Shown here one piece after another: positions 52,530-61,530 of a stretch of 64,000 nt of DNA (its first letter is position 1; every line of letters begins with the position of its first letter). The translations under genes and the position numbers were made by a program. Below the pieces are notes generated by a model. It had not been told where the DNA came from, did not search any database, and saw only the letters and a program-made list of their open reading frames with translations. Origin of the DNA: Tenrec ecaudatus. Taxonomy: Eukaryota > Chordata > Mammalia > Afrosoricida > Tenrecidae. Location: assembly GCF_050624435.1 (NCBI RefSeq), contig NW_027459171.1:35160-99159 (forward strand). Reading direction: 5' to 3'.

Positions 52530-53150
52530 GTGAACTCATTCAACTTTCTAATTGGAACCAGATTAAGGATACCATTAAATACGAATCTTATTTCATATCA
52601 TGCTGCAAATCTTAACTATAGCTATCAATCAACAAATGAAAAAACAGAGGCATCCAAATGGTAATAAAGAAGTAAAACTCTCTAAACATAGAAAACGCAA
52701 AAGCTTGAGAAGAAAATTATTGCAACTAGTTGGAAGGGTAAGCCATTTCACAAGTTATAAGGTAAACATAGAAAATCAGTTTGGTTCCCACATACCAATA
52801 GAGAAAGCTCTTAAAAGAAAATCAGAAAATAATACAATTTGCAATAGCCACCTCAAGCATAAAACAAATTGGAATAAGCCTAAGCAGAGAAACAAAAGTC
52901 TCATAGAAAGAAAACACTATTCCAAGAAACCAAAAGACATACACATCATTCAAATAATGGGTCATAATCATGAGTAAGTAGTAAGCCTTAACTTTGTGAA
53001 AATAAGACACTCTAAGCGATCTATCACTTTAATGCAATTCTGAACAAGATACCAGTGTCTATATTTAAGGACATGGAGATTACTAACCAAATTTTAAAAG
53101 AAATTACTCAAATTAAAAAAAGAGAAAAAACCTGGCATACAATGTCAAAA
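52530..53150 (+). pseudogene. L1 ORF2 fossil fragment
   Basis: Phrases typical of L1 ORF2 appear in order: ggaaccagattaaggatacc, aggcatccaaatggtaataa, gaagtaaaactctc, a ggtaaacatagaaaatcagt stretch and caatttgcaatagcca. They correspond to the reverse transcriptase region around and after the catalytic motif. The segment that would encode the FADD catalytic core appears to be missing. An open stretch at 52600-52977 (125 codons) is chance, lysine-rich and not in a continuous L1 frame. The copy is old and immobile. Confidence 0.65.
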
Positions 53151-53358
53151 TGACCCCCACCCCCATACTCTCCCAAACAGTTTCTACTGGAGTTTCCTCT
53201 CAATCTGCTCCTAAGCAGTGGGAACAAAATGAACCCAAGACACAGCAGAAGATTTCATCTGTGCTCACACACCCACCTGCTTCTGGTTCCTGGGCCTGAG
53301 CTACCCCTGCTGGTATAAGAGCTCTCTTAGTTCAGCCTCCAGCTGTCCTGCATGGTAG
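53151..53358. other. 3' flank of the IGHV pseudogene
   Basis: This is GC-richer than its surroundings. Part of it probably belongs to the old V-gene duplication unit. No D, J or further V segment is visible. Confidence 0.4.
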
Positions 53359-53398
53359 GTTGTGTGGGGACTCACATCGACTTTCCCTCTCCTTATCT
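53359..53398 (-). other. Decayed V-gene recombination signal sequence (23-RSS)
   Basis: After the TGT-GCA-AGG (Cys-Ala-Arg) codons, the minus strand reads agataagg where CACAGTG is expected. A ~23-bp spacer resembling that of VH6 (gggaaagtcgatgtgag) follows, then ccacacaacc at the nonamer position (consensus ACAAAAACC). The heptamer is destroyed while the spacing is roughly kept. Confidence 0.65.
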
Positions 53399-53831
53399 CC
53401 TTGCACAGTGCTTGTCAGTGGTCACAGAGCTCAGCTGCAGGGAGAGCTGGATCTTGGATGTGTGTTGGTCAATGACTATGGTCTCTCAGGGATGGTGTGT
53501 ATTCGCTAAACCACTCTGACCAATAGAAGTTCCTTCCCATCCACTTAAGGCTTCTCCCAGGGCTCTGTCTGATCCAGTCCCAAGTAACATTGTTGCTGGA
53601 GATGGAGTCCCTAGCGATGGTACAGGTGAGAGGGAGAGTCTGTAAAGGCTTCACCACTTGATTGCTTGACTCCTGTAGCTGCATGTGGTGCAGGACCCCT
53701 GGAGTCTTATGAAATAAGCATTAAAGGCCCCATATGTCTTTGAATGTGCTGTCATTCACTGCATCTCCCTGCCACTGACCCGATGGGAGACCCAGCACCA
53801 TCAGGAGGAGGAAGAGATAGGAGGCAGACAT
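53399..53831 (-). pseudogene. IGHV: Immunoglobulin heavy-chain V pseudogene, VH6-like (clan II)
   Basis: A two-exon V gene reads on the minus strand. The leader exon (53831-53780) encodes MSASYLFLLLMVLGLPSG with a phase-1 donor. An 81-bp intron (53779-53699) ends in CAG, and the V exon starts at 53698. Spliced, it gives VLHHMQLQES then framework 1 with the first cysteine (PLTCTI), CDR1 (DSISSNNVTWDW), framework 2 (WIRQSPGRSLKWMG) and a long VH6-like CDR2 (RNFYWSEWFSEY). It resembles human IGHV6-1 as remembered. Framework 3 is broken by a net 2-nt loss, which causes a stop at 53469-53471. A 12-nt in-frame loss (the TAVY region) lies just before the second cysteine, which is kept (CAR). The recombination signal is decayed. 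It cannot encode a working V domain. Confidence 0.92.
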
Positions 53832-53929
53832 TTCTGTATCAAAGGCTCCCTGACTCAGAAGGGTTTGGAATCCCCTGATTGCAGGGCGGTGATGGGGGTG
53901 GTCTCATTAAGTAAGAAACCACAACAGGC

Positions 53930-53937
53930 ATTTGTCT
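53930..53937 (-). promoter_or_regulatory. Possible degenerate IGHV octamer
   Basis: The minus strand reads AGACAAAT about 100 bp upstream of the leader ATG, where IGHV promoters carry ATGCAAAT. It matches 6 of 8 bases. Position supports it, but the sequence match alone is weak. Confidence 0.35.
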
Positions 53938-54295
53938 AGGAGTGTTCCTGGCTGTTATAGGAGTTTGGGGCTATGAATAGCATACTAAGGTGCAGGCACC
54001 TCAGTTCCACAAGAAAGTGTCTCCAGGGATGATTCTTGAATAAAGTTGGATGACAGAGATGGGAGTGATGTGACCAACAGGCATACCTTGAATTAGTAGG
54101 CTCTCCAAATTCCAATATTTGAAATTACAAAATCAGAGTTCCAAGGTAGCAGTGTTGTTTGATTTGAACATATGCATCCACTAACTCATGAATTAATTTT
54201 TCTTTGTGAGGTCTGAGAGTTATGAACACGCCAGATATTCTTCTGACTGAGGGAAAATCAGAAAACCAAGCAACTGAGCTAGAAATGAACAATCT
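53938..54295. other. Unassigned DNA 5' of the IGHV pseudogene
   Basis: No reading frame, splice-like structure or recognisable repeat is seen in this stretch. Confidence 0.45.
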
Positions 54296-54368
54296 CTTCT
54301 TTCAAAACCAAATCTATTCTGACTCATAGGAACCCTATAAGACTGATTAGAACTCATTGAGCTTCTTC
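54296..54368 (+). mobile_element. AfroSINE-like fragment
   Basis: The run tcaaaaccaaatc-tattctgactcatag-aaccctataagac-gatt-agaact matches the body of the tRNA-derived SINE common in afrotherians as remembered, with a short internal deletion. The fragment is partial and diverged. Confidence 0.6.
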
Positions 54369-54974
54369 TTACTATAATTATTTACAGGAATAGGCAATGT
54401 CATCTTACATATTTACATAGATAGATAGATAACATACGAAATAAACAGTTAATTAAATTATAAAGCAGTACATATGGCTCATCGCCATTCACTCCTATGA
54501 GAGAGTTGTGAGACACTGGCAGTCCTTCAAGTCTTGAGGGCTGCTGGGTAGTCCTCTGTAGAGCAATTCAGGCTATCTGGCTACAGGCAGCACACAGCAA
54601 GTCAGGTCAACAGTCAGCCAGATGACAGGGTCCGACAGTCCCCAGCTCAAAAGGTGTAGATTACAATGGTGTGGAGGATCAGGTCTTGAAGGAACCTCAA
54701 ATTACAGCGACACAGTCCATGGATTAGGTGTCCCACAGGTAGTGTAGCTTGCAAATTGAGGCAAAGAAAAAGTAAAGTAGCTGCACACTGGTCCGATGAT
54801 CAATGATCAAAGAGCAAGAGACAAGAGAGGCGAGGCTCTCCGAGCTATTTATCTCTCCGCACTTCAATTAATGTTTTTATTAGCCAGGTTGGCACAATAA
54901 ACTAACAACCTCAGCTCCCGAGTGATCCCTGCACTCTGAAGAAGAAACATTGAGGTCTTTTAGACTCAGATTTC
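54369..54974. other. Unclassified DNA with a TAGA microsatellite and a GC-richer block
   Basis: A short (TAGA)n run lies at 54416-54431. From about 54440 to 54925 the sequence changes character, with many CAG/CTG-like words, a gctatttatctctccgcac stretch and two aataaa-type motifs. It reads like an interspersed repeat or old LTR, but I cannot name it. No usable reading frame is present. Confidence 0.35.
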
Positions 54975-55107
54975 TGGAAAATCTCATTATAAAGAAGACC
55001 AAACTCCTCATAAGTGGACTAATAAGTAATATAATGAGAAATCAATTATATATTGGTATTGTCAATAATTTCATCTGGCTGGCATGCACAATAAGTGCTC
55101 ATGGAAG
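54975..55107 (+). mobile_element. RTE-type LINE fragment, left part
   Basis: The stretch aaactcctcataagtggact-aataagtaatataatgag through aataagtgctcatggaag follows the same RTE backbone as 51840-51950. It is interrupted by an LTR-like insertion and resumes at 55577. Confidence 0.65.
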
Positions 55108-55576
55108 TGAGACATACTAGTGTTAGCCACTGATATGCCATCTTTTGACTGCTGGATGACCTGCTCCGTTCCCCTCTCATCTGGGAAAGTCCTGCTAGAG
55201 AATAATTTTGGAATGCACTCATGTTCTCCGGATCAGAACATTGTAATTAATAATATTTTTGCTTTTAATGTTGTAACCAGTACATTCCTATTTTTATGTT
55301 ATTAAACAGAATGTTATAATCAGTGCTATACTGTGTAATGCTCACTAGCTTTAAAGAATAATAACATTAATATTGCTTTCTGCTTCTGTCCATGCTTGCA
55401 TAAGTCCTAGACAAATGATAAATGAGTTTTTGCCTTTATAGATGGACTGAAATGTCTACTCGGGACTCCAATCAAAGAATCGCTTTTAAATTCTAGCAGT
55501 CCGGTTATAACCGAATAAAGACTCTTTTAAATTATCGTAACATTATAGTGGCTGTCATTCATTTCAAACCACAACA
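55108..55576 (+). mobile_element. Solo LTR-like insertion (469 bp) of an old endogenous retrovirus
   Basis: The segment begins TGAGACATAC and ends CACAACA, giving the TG...CA ends of an LTR. It is flanked on both sides by GAAG (55104-55107 and 55577-55580), a 4-bp target duplication as made by class I elements. An AATAAA poly(A) signal lies at 55514-55519, about 60 bp from the end. It splits an otherwise collinear RTE LINE copy. No internal viral genes are present. The strand follows the poly(A) signal. Family unidentified. Confidence 0.55.
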
Positions 55577-55710
55577 GAAGCAAAAGTCAAGAAATCAAGT
55601 GAACCATTGGATTGGATGAATCTGCTGCATAAGACTTCTTGAAAGTGTTGAATAAAAGGATGTTACCTTGAGGATCATAAGGTACACCTGCCAGAGATTT
55701 GTTATTTTCT
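55577..55710 (+). mobile_element. RTE-type LINE fragment, right part
   Basis: This continues the RTE backbone after the LTR-like insertion: gtcaagaaatcaagtgaacc, aatctgctgcataagacttc, and atgttaccttgagg. It matches 51950-52050 in order. Confidence 0.65.
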
Positions 55711-55734
55711 GTTTCTTGTTTACCCCCTCAAACT

Positions 55735-56000
55735 CTTTTATTAGGACATAATCCAGACACATCATTCAATAGTTGTCATATCATGTGACTATCACAATCA
55801 GCTTCAAGCATTTTCTTCCTTCTTTTATTTAATATCAACTCCCCACTAGCTCCCACATTCCATGTTGTGCCTTCCAGGACCCCTAATGTAGTTATAGTTT
55901 CTACAGAGTCACCCACCCTGGGTTCTATATAGCAAAACTACATAGAAAAATATATAAAAGAGTCAAGATGGCTGCTAACTATAACAACAACAAGGACAAA
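55735..56000 (-). mobile_element. Older L1-like 3' end, minus strand
   Basis: The + strand reads ctcttttattaggacataat, similar in layout to the ttttattaggggctcat end of the younger L1. It is followed by tcatatcatgtgactatcac and gggttctatatagcaaaact. I infer an older L1 subfamily 3' UTR on the minus strand. Confidence 0.45.
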
Positions 56001-56269
56001 CTGCAATTCAAAAAGCAAAAACAGAAAGTATAGAAAAACAAGATTAAGATCAAAGAGTACTGAAAGGGAGAGCAAATAATGTTTTTAATTATTCAAGTCA
56101 GAGTTTTTATTTCAATCTACTATTATCATCTCTGATTGATAGCTAGGTTATTCCTATACCTTAATTATGGTCAGACAGAAATCACAGAGACTTATTGCAT
56201 GTATAAATCCTGCAAATGTGTTTTGGTCTTTGACTGTCATCCATAGCCTTCTTAAAATCAGTGTTTAAA
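56001..56269. other. Unassigned A/T-rich DNA
   Basis: No gene or clear repeat is recognised. It may be more of the flanking L1-derived sequence. Confidence 0.35.
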
Positions 56270-57716
56270 AACTTGTTAGGGCGTGGTCAAGGGTAATGCA
56301 ACCAAGAGGAATTACTGAAACCCAAATGAAGACTGAGCATGATAGTCGGACAAGAGGAAAGTCAAAGGAAATAGAGGAAAGAGCTAGGAGGCAAAGGGCA
56401 TTTATAGAGGTCTAAATAAAGGCATGTAAATATTTATATATACATTTATATATGATAATGGGGAAATACATCTCTGTGCATATATGTATAGGTTTAGTAT
56501 TAAGGTAGCAGATGGACATTGGGTCTCCACTCAAATACTCCCTCAATGCAAGAATATTTTGTTCTATTAAACTAACATTCAATGATCCTCACCCTCTCGA
56601 CACAATCACTGAACACAAAGCGGGTGAATAAGTGAATGTGATGAAGAAAGCTGATGGTGCACAGCTATCAAAAGATACAGCGGCTGGGGTCTTAAAGGCT
56701 TGAAGGTAAATAAGCAGCCATCTAGCTCAGAAGCAACAAAGCCCACATAGAAGAAGCACACCAGTCTGCGTGATCATGAGGTGCCGAATGGATCAGTTAT
56801 CAGTCATCAAAGAATAAAAAATCATATCATTCTGTGCTCACCTCCATGATATGATCACTGAAGACAAATGGGTGCATAAGCATATGTGGTAAAGAAAACT
56901 GATGGTGCCTGGCGATCAAAAGATATAGTGTCTGGGGTCATAAAGCTTGAAGGTAAACAAGTAGCCATCTAGCTCAGAAGCAACAAAGCCCACATAGAAG
57001 AAGCACACCAACCTGTGCGATCATGAGGTGTTGAAGGGATCAGTTATCAGGCATCATCAGAACAAAAAAATCATATCACTGTGAATGCCGGGGGGGAGGG
57101 GAGGAGTGCAGACTGGAGACCCAAAGCCCATTTGTAGGCCACTGGACAACCCCTTACATTGTCTCAGGGAGGAGATGAACCAGACAGGATGTCGTGCAGC
57201 AACAATGGAGCATAGTTCCTAAATGATCCCCAGACCCCCAAACACTCTATCATGATCCCAATTCTACCTTACAAATCTGGCTAGAACAGAGGGTGTACAC
57301 TGTTACAAATAGGAACTGGAAACACAGGGAATCCAGGGTAGATTATTCCCTTCAGGACCAGTGGTGTGAGTGGTGATACTGAGAGGGTGGAGGCAGGGTG
57401 GGTTGGGAAGGGGGAACCAATTATAAGGATCTACATATAACCTCCTCCTATGGGGACGGACAACAGAAACATGCATGAAGAGAGACGTTGGACCGTGCAA
57501 AATATGACAAAATAGTGATTTCTAAATTATCAAGGGGTCATGAGGGAGTGGTGAGGGAGGGGATAAATGAGGGACTGATGCCAGGGGCTTAGGTGAAGAG
57601 TTAATATTTTGAGAATACTGAGGGCAATGAATGTAAAAATGTGCTTTACACAATTGATGCACGTGTGGGTTTTGATAAGAGTTGTATGAGCCCCTAATAA
57701 AATGATTTTAAAAAGA
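56270..57716 (+). mobile_element. 5'-truncated L1 LINE (3' UTR), plus strand
   Basis: This is the opposite-orientation copy of the family at 49657-51032. It runs from gtcaagggtaatgcaaccaa through gggcatttatagaggtctaa to the terminal gagcccctaataaaatg, with AATAAA at 57696-57701 and a weak A-rich tail. The ~240-bp module is present twice (about 56590-56830 and 56835-57080), as in the other copy. No ORF is retained. Apparent reading frames on the opposite strand are shadows of the 3' UTR. Confidence 0.85.
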
Positions 57717-57819
57717 GGCACAGACAATGGTTATTAGGAAAAAAATTGAGCTCTGATACCATGCTCTGCTGCAGAATTGGATGTTACTATTGACAATCCT
57801 TGGATCACATATGTTGATG
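57717..57819. other. Spacer between L1 fragments
   Basis: Short A/T-rich sequence with nothing recognisable. Confidence 0.4.
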
Positions 57820-57950
57820 TTATTCTTCCATGTGGGCTTAGTTGATGGTACACTTAGATCACTGCTTGTTTGAAAACAAGACTTAAGATTCTAGACACTA
57901 TTGTTTCTGATAGATACCATCTAATTTCTTCACCACACTTTGCAACTACA
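57820..57950 (-). mobile_element. Diverged L1 3' UTR fragment, minus strand
   Basis: The + strand reads ttcttccatgtgggcttagt, then cactgcttgtttgaaaacaa, then atttcttcaccacac. This is a decayed version of the duplicated module in the two younger L1 copies (compare 50815-50940). Confidence 0.6.
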
Positions 57951-58220
57951 TCTTCTGTATTTCCTTCAAAAGGGAATTTTGTAAGAATTAACTGTTCTTA
58001 GAATGTAGCTTGGGTTAATTATGAGCTCCACATCCATCCCTTACTCTGTTTATTCTATTCACCTCTGGTTCACCTTAGAGACATCTTGTTATTTTATGGC
58101 AGATAACTTTATCAATCATCTCTTTGAAGCATAAGGTAATTTTGTTTATAGTGTCATTGATTCAGCCCAGGATAATATATTTAAAACACAATTAAGAAAA
58201 GGTAATTGAATAAATGTACA
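57951..58220. other. Unassigned A/T-rich DNA
   Basis: No gene or recognisable element seen. Confidence 0.4.
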
Positions 58221-58690
58221 GCCTTAGTATTTTCAATTGCCTGTGAAAAGTGAATGTGAAAGTTGAACATTCTTCAATGCATACAAAGGAAGACTGAAGA
58301 AGAATCAACGTATTAGAATATAGTAAAGGCAAAAGAACATTAAAAGTACCATGGACTGCCAAAAGTTAAAACAAATGTGCCATTGAAGAAACATGGCTAC
58401 AGTGCTCCTTAAAGGCAAAGATGGCGATATTTTGCTTATGTACTTTGCACATGTTATCAGGAGAGACCAGTCCCTAAAGAAAGACATCACATTGGGGAAA
58501 TTAGGGCAAGTGAATGATAAAGAAATCTCCTCAATGAGATGGACTGATGCAGGAGCTGCAAAAAATGGGCTCAAACATGAGAACATTGTCAGAATGGCAA
58601 AGGACTGAGTCATGTCCCTTTTTGTTAGACACAGGTTTGCTATGAGCTAGAACTGACTCAGTGACACCTATGAAGAATCAACTACATTTG
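58221..58690 (+). mobile_element. RTE-type LINE 3' end with AfroSINE-like tail
   Basis: From ttttcaattgcctgtg onward this follows the RTE 3' backbone: accatggactgccaaaag, gcacatgttatcaggagaga, gacatcac, and tcaatgagatggactgatgc. The translated stretch at 58393-58608 keeps the typical RTE C-terminal pattern (HVIRRDQSLKKDI, then MRWTD). It ends in gctatgagctagaactgactcag, the tail that this family shares with AfroSINEs. It is a decayed non-autonomous fossil. Confidence 0.75.
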
Positions 58691-59668
58691 TGACAAATTA
58701 TTGGTTTACCACATAAGCTCTTCCCTGTTGGACCATTATATAAGTGTCAGAGTATATTCATAATCTATAGCAGAAATTAAACACTCGTCTTTGTGTTCTT
58801 TAATGACTTACATCTACCACACGGGACTAAGAAGACCTCTCTAGGACTTCCAATGCTCTAACTTTTAAAGGGAGGTGAGTTTTATCTTTCTCTGCTAGAG
58901 AGACCACATATTCAAACCTATCAGTTGATTGGTGGGGCTTGATGAGGTCATCCACTCCTGGAAAGATGGCCAGTCCAAAGAGGGACTTAGAAGTCCTAAG
59001 TGGGACTTCTACTCTTTTTCATAAGTTTGAAGAGGCACAGAGGGTATAAGCTTGAACTATGGAAAATGAGCTACACAGATAAATATCCACAATGACTGAA
59101 TCAGATTTCATATATGAGCATCTGGGTGATAAAGTCATTTCTTAACCAATTGCTTAATTCACTCTCACCCTCCAACACATTCCTCACAATTTTTTATATT
59201 CTTTGAATCACAGTAAGGTGTGATGACTGAAACTTTGTGTATGATGGCTGAGTCAGGATTCTAAGGCATTGGTTCATGATGATGGAATCCGCCTGGTTGA
59301 TAAGAGTTCATAGAATGCCATCTCTTTCATGATGAGACCTACTGTGAGCAGCCAATGAGGAGGAAGATAGCTTCCTTGTGGGTGTGGTCTTATCATTTAA
59401 AAGGATTCTCTGAATGGTCTTTAGCTTTGTTCTGGACCTGGACACTTCATCTGACCTGAAGGTTTGGGGACTTGAGACAAAATCCTGTAATTGTGTTTCT
59501 GGAAGTTGTCGGTCTCAATTTGCTTGAGAAAGAAGTCTGCCATCTTACCTCCCATCTTGCATTCATCAGCCACTGGATATACTTGATTTAGGATAAGAGT
59601 CAGGACAGGAATCTGAGCCTTGTCAGCCTCTGCAACTGTGAGCTGAAATATGCAGTAACATGAAAACT
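58691..59668. other. Unassigned DNA, probably old repeat from about 59230
   Basis: No reading frame of note. The part from about 59230 to 59660 (ggacctggacacttcatctg, tcagcctctgcaactgtgag) has the feel of an old dispersed element, but I cannot classify it. Confidence 0.35.
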
Positions 59669-59676
59669 GTCTACAT

Positions 59677-59852
59677 TAGTGGGTCTCACCCTGTGGATTG
59701 CCACCCCTTTGGGGGTAAAACGACACATTCACAGGGGTCGCCTGATTCATAACAGTAGTAAAATTATAGTTATAAAGTAGCAATGGAAATAATTGTATGG
59801 TTGGGGGAACTGTATTAAATGGTCATGGTATTAAGAAGATTGAGAACCACTG
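59677..59852. mobile_element. SPIN-like hAT MITE
   Basis: The left end tagtgggtctcaccc and the right end gattgagaaccactg form imperfect terminal inverted repeats (11 of 15 match). Internal hallmarks include acccctttgggggt, ttcacaggggtcgcct and gaactgtattaaatggtcat, as in the SPIN non-autonomous transposons I remember. Flanking 8-mers are gtctacat (59669-59676) and ctctaaat (59853-59860), which match at 6 of 8. They carry the TCTA core of the target site preferred by SPIN. The element has no coding capacity. About 176 bp is close to the usual SPIN MITE length of roughly 200 bp. Confidence 0.85.
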
Positions 59853-59860
59853 CTCTAAAT

Positions 59861-60377
59861 GGTCTTGAGAAGCTAAGTTTGGAGGGGCCAAGAAGTTGAA
59901 GGCCTGGGTCCTTAAACTTGGCTCTCCTTGAGGCCATTGTGAATTGAGGTCACTCTATTTTGCATTATGAACATATGGATATAGTTGCTCTACTCAATAT
60001 AAACAGAGTAACCAGATTAGGGTGTCCTGTTTACCCTCAATCTCTTTAACACCTCAATACCTATTCAGGGACTTGGTGTGTCTTACATCTTCTCTTTGTG
60101 TAATTCTTCATTATGTGTATCAACTTGCTGGCGTCGAGGTTATCTGTAGTGTGGCAGGCATGTAAGGATGTCAGTGTTGGAGCTGTGCTCCAGTGTGAAC
60201 TTATTCCTCCATTTATCATGAGCTGGAGGCTTCAAAACCACCAGCTTCTGCGATTCAGAGAGATAACAGTCGGCTCCCCTAGAGACATACGGCAGTGTTT
60301 CCCAAGGTACATGATACTGCCCATGAAGCAAAATGGAAATGTCCATTCAGTGTAAAAGTGATACCAATGTTTTTTAG
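59861..60377. other. Mostly unassigned DNA with a weak SINE-head similarity
   Basis: The stretch ggaggcttcaaaaccaccag (about 60223) resembles a tRNA-derived SINE A/B-box region, but the similarity stops soon after. The remainder holds nothing I can name. Confidence 0.35.
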
Positions 60378-60427
60378 AGGGGAGAAAGATGGGGCTTACT
60401 ACTCCCATTAAGTATTGCAGTCTTGGA
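60378..60427 (+). mobile_element. tRNA-derived SINE, left part (split by the MIOX retrocopy)
   Basis: The run agaggggagaaagatggggc-ttactactcccattaagt-attgcagtcttgga matches the afrotherian SINE body (gagaaagatg...ctactcccgtaaag...acagtcttggaaaccc). The element breaks at 60427 and resumes after the retrocopy tail, with the junction sequence duplicated. Confidence 0.7.
60411..60427. repeat. Left target-site duplication of the MIOX retrocopy
   Basis: agtattgcagtcttgga here corresponds to agtacaatcttgga at 61437-61450, directly after the A-tail. They differ by a 3-nt gap and one substitution. Confidence 0.65.
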
Positions 60428-61436
60428 TGATTACATAAGACTGGCTAGGTCTGTTGTGGGATACACTGTTTCTCTCTGGCTCCATACTCTTGAAGAGTTC
60501 CCGGAACCCACAATGGTTGGCCAGCTGAAGATGGAGCCCAGAATGGGCAAGGGGAAGGCCATCTTCTGAAACTACACTTGTGGCCAGCTCCTGGACCTCG
60601 TCTTTGCCAGCTATAGACTCATGCACACACACCAGGTGGTGGACTTCATCAGAGGGAAGCATGCCCACTTCGGAATCTGCTCCTCCAAGGAGATGACAGT
60701 CCTGGAGGCCATAGACCTGCTGGACCAGCTGGTGGATGAGTCGGATCCGGATGTGGACGTCCCTACCTCCTTCCATGCCTTCCAGACTGTGGAGGGCATC
60801 CGGAGGGCACATCCCCACAAGGACTGGTTGTACCTGGTGGGGATGCTGCATAATCTGGGGAAGTTGCTGCCCCTGGTCAAGGAGCCCCAGTGGGCCGTAG
60901 TTAGAAACACCTATCCTGTGGGCTGCTGGCCCCAGGCCTCTGTGGTCTTCTGCGACTCAACTTTCCAGGACAATCCAGGCCTCAGGGATCCTCTATACAC
61001 CTCTGAGCTTGGGATGTACCAGCCTCACTGCAGCCTGGGGAATGTCCTCATGTACTGGGGCCATGATGAGTATATGTACCAAGTGATGAAGTTCAACAAA
61101 TTTCCTCTAGTTCCACTCCTTCTATGCGTGGCACACCGGTGGTGACTACCGGCAGTTGTGTAGCCCTGAACATGCCACCTCGGGTTCAGGAGTTCAACAA
61201 GTTTGAACTCTACATCAAATGCCCAGACCTGCCTGATGTGGACATACTGCACCCCTATTACCAGGGGCTCATTGGCAAGTACTTCCCCAGAGTCCTCAGT
61301 TGGTGACCATCCTGCATGCCCAAGACAACCTTGTGATCATGGAGACAGGCCTGGCCCACCCCACTTCCTTGATAGACCCCACCCACCTGACTGTGCTCAG
61401 GTTTGCATCAATAAAGACCTTAAAGTGTCAAAAAAA
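60428..61436 (+). pseudogene. MIOX: Processed pseudogene of myo-inositol oxygenase
   Basis: MIOX is the cytosolic non-haem di-iron enzyme that oxidises myo-inositol to D-glucuronate. Here its whole coding region (about 60483-61306) lies in one intronless block, whereas the parent gene is multi-exon. The region equivalent to residue 47 starts MHTHQ at 60621, and the frame stays open to about 61110. It includes SFHAFQ with His98 and VVFCDSTFQDNP. Lesions: the start codon is CAT, codon 29 is TGA (60567-60569), a ~26-nt loss near 61110 shifts frame, and a further shift follows near 61165. The iron-binding HD motif reads HN at 60849-60854 (Asp124 to Asn). The C-terminus ends YQGLIGKYFPRVLSW then TGA. 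A poly(A) signal is at 61410-61415 and an A-tail at 61430-61437. Confidence 0.95.
61410..61415 (+). promoter_or_regulatory. Poly(A) signal carried by the MIOX retrocopy
   Basis: AATAAA lies about 15 bp before the short A-tail and about 100 bp after the stop codon. It was inherited from the parent mRNA. Confidence 0.85.
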
Positions 61437-61530
61437 AGTACAATCTTGGAAACCCATAAGGGCAGTATACTCTGTCCTACATGGTTGCCATTCATCAGCA
61501 TTGACAGTGACAATAAGCTATTTTTATACA
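61437..61530 (+). mobile_element. tRNA-derived SINE, right part (resumes after the MIOX retrocopy)
   Basis: agtacaatcttggaaaccca-taagggcagtatactctgtcctacatggttgccattcatcagcattgac continues the SINE body from its left part, restarting with the duplicated target sequence. The final segment corresponds to the usual ctatgagtcgg-attgact end. Confidence 0.75.

Noticed and set aside
52600..52977. 125-codon lysine-rich frame as a small protein gene
   Set aside because: It lies over an L1 ORF2 fossil and does not follow one L1 frame. Composition reflects A-rich DNA.
53399..53684. A functional IGHV gene
   Set aside because: Framework 3 has a frameshift, a stop and a 12-nt loss, and the recombination heptamer is absent.
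58393..58608. 71-codon frame as a host gene
   Set aside because: It matches the C-terminal pattern of RTE LINE proteins and sits in a collinear decayed RTE 3' end.
60408..60910. Minus-strand frames of 147 and 99 codons opposite the MIOX copy
   Set aside because: They are antisense shadows of a recognisable sense coding sequence.
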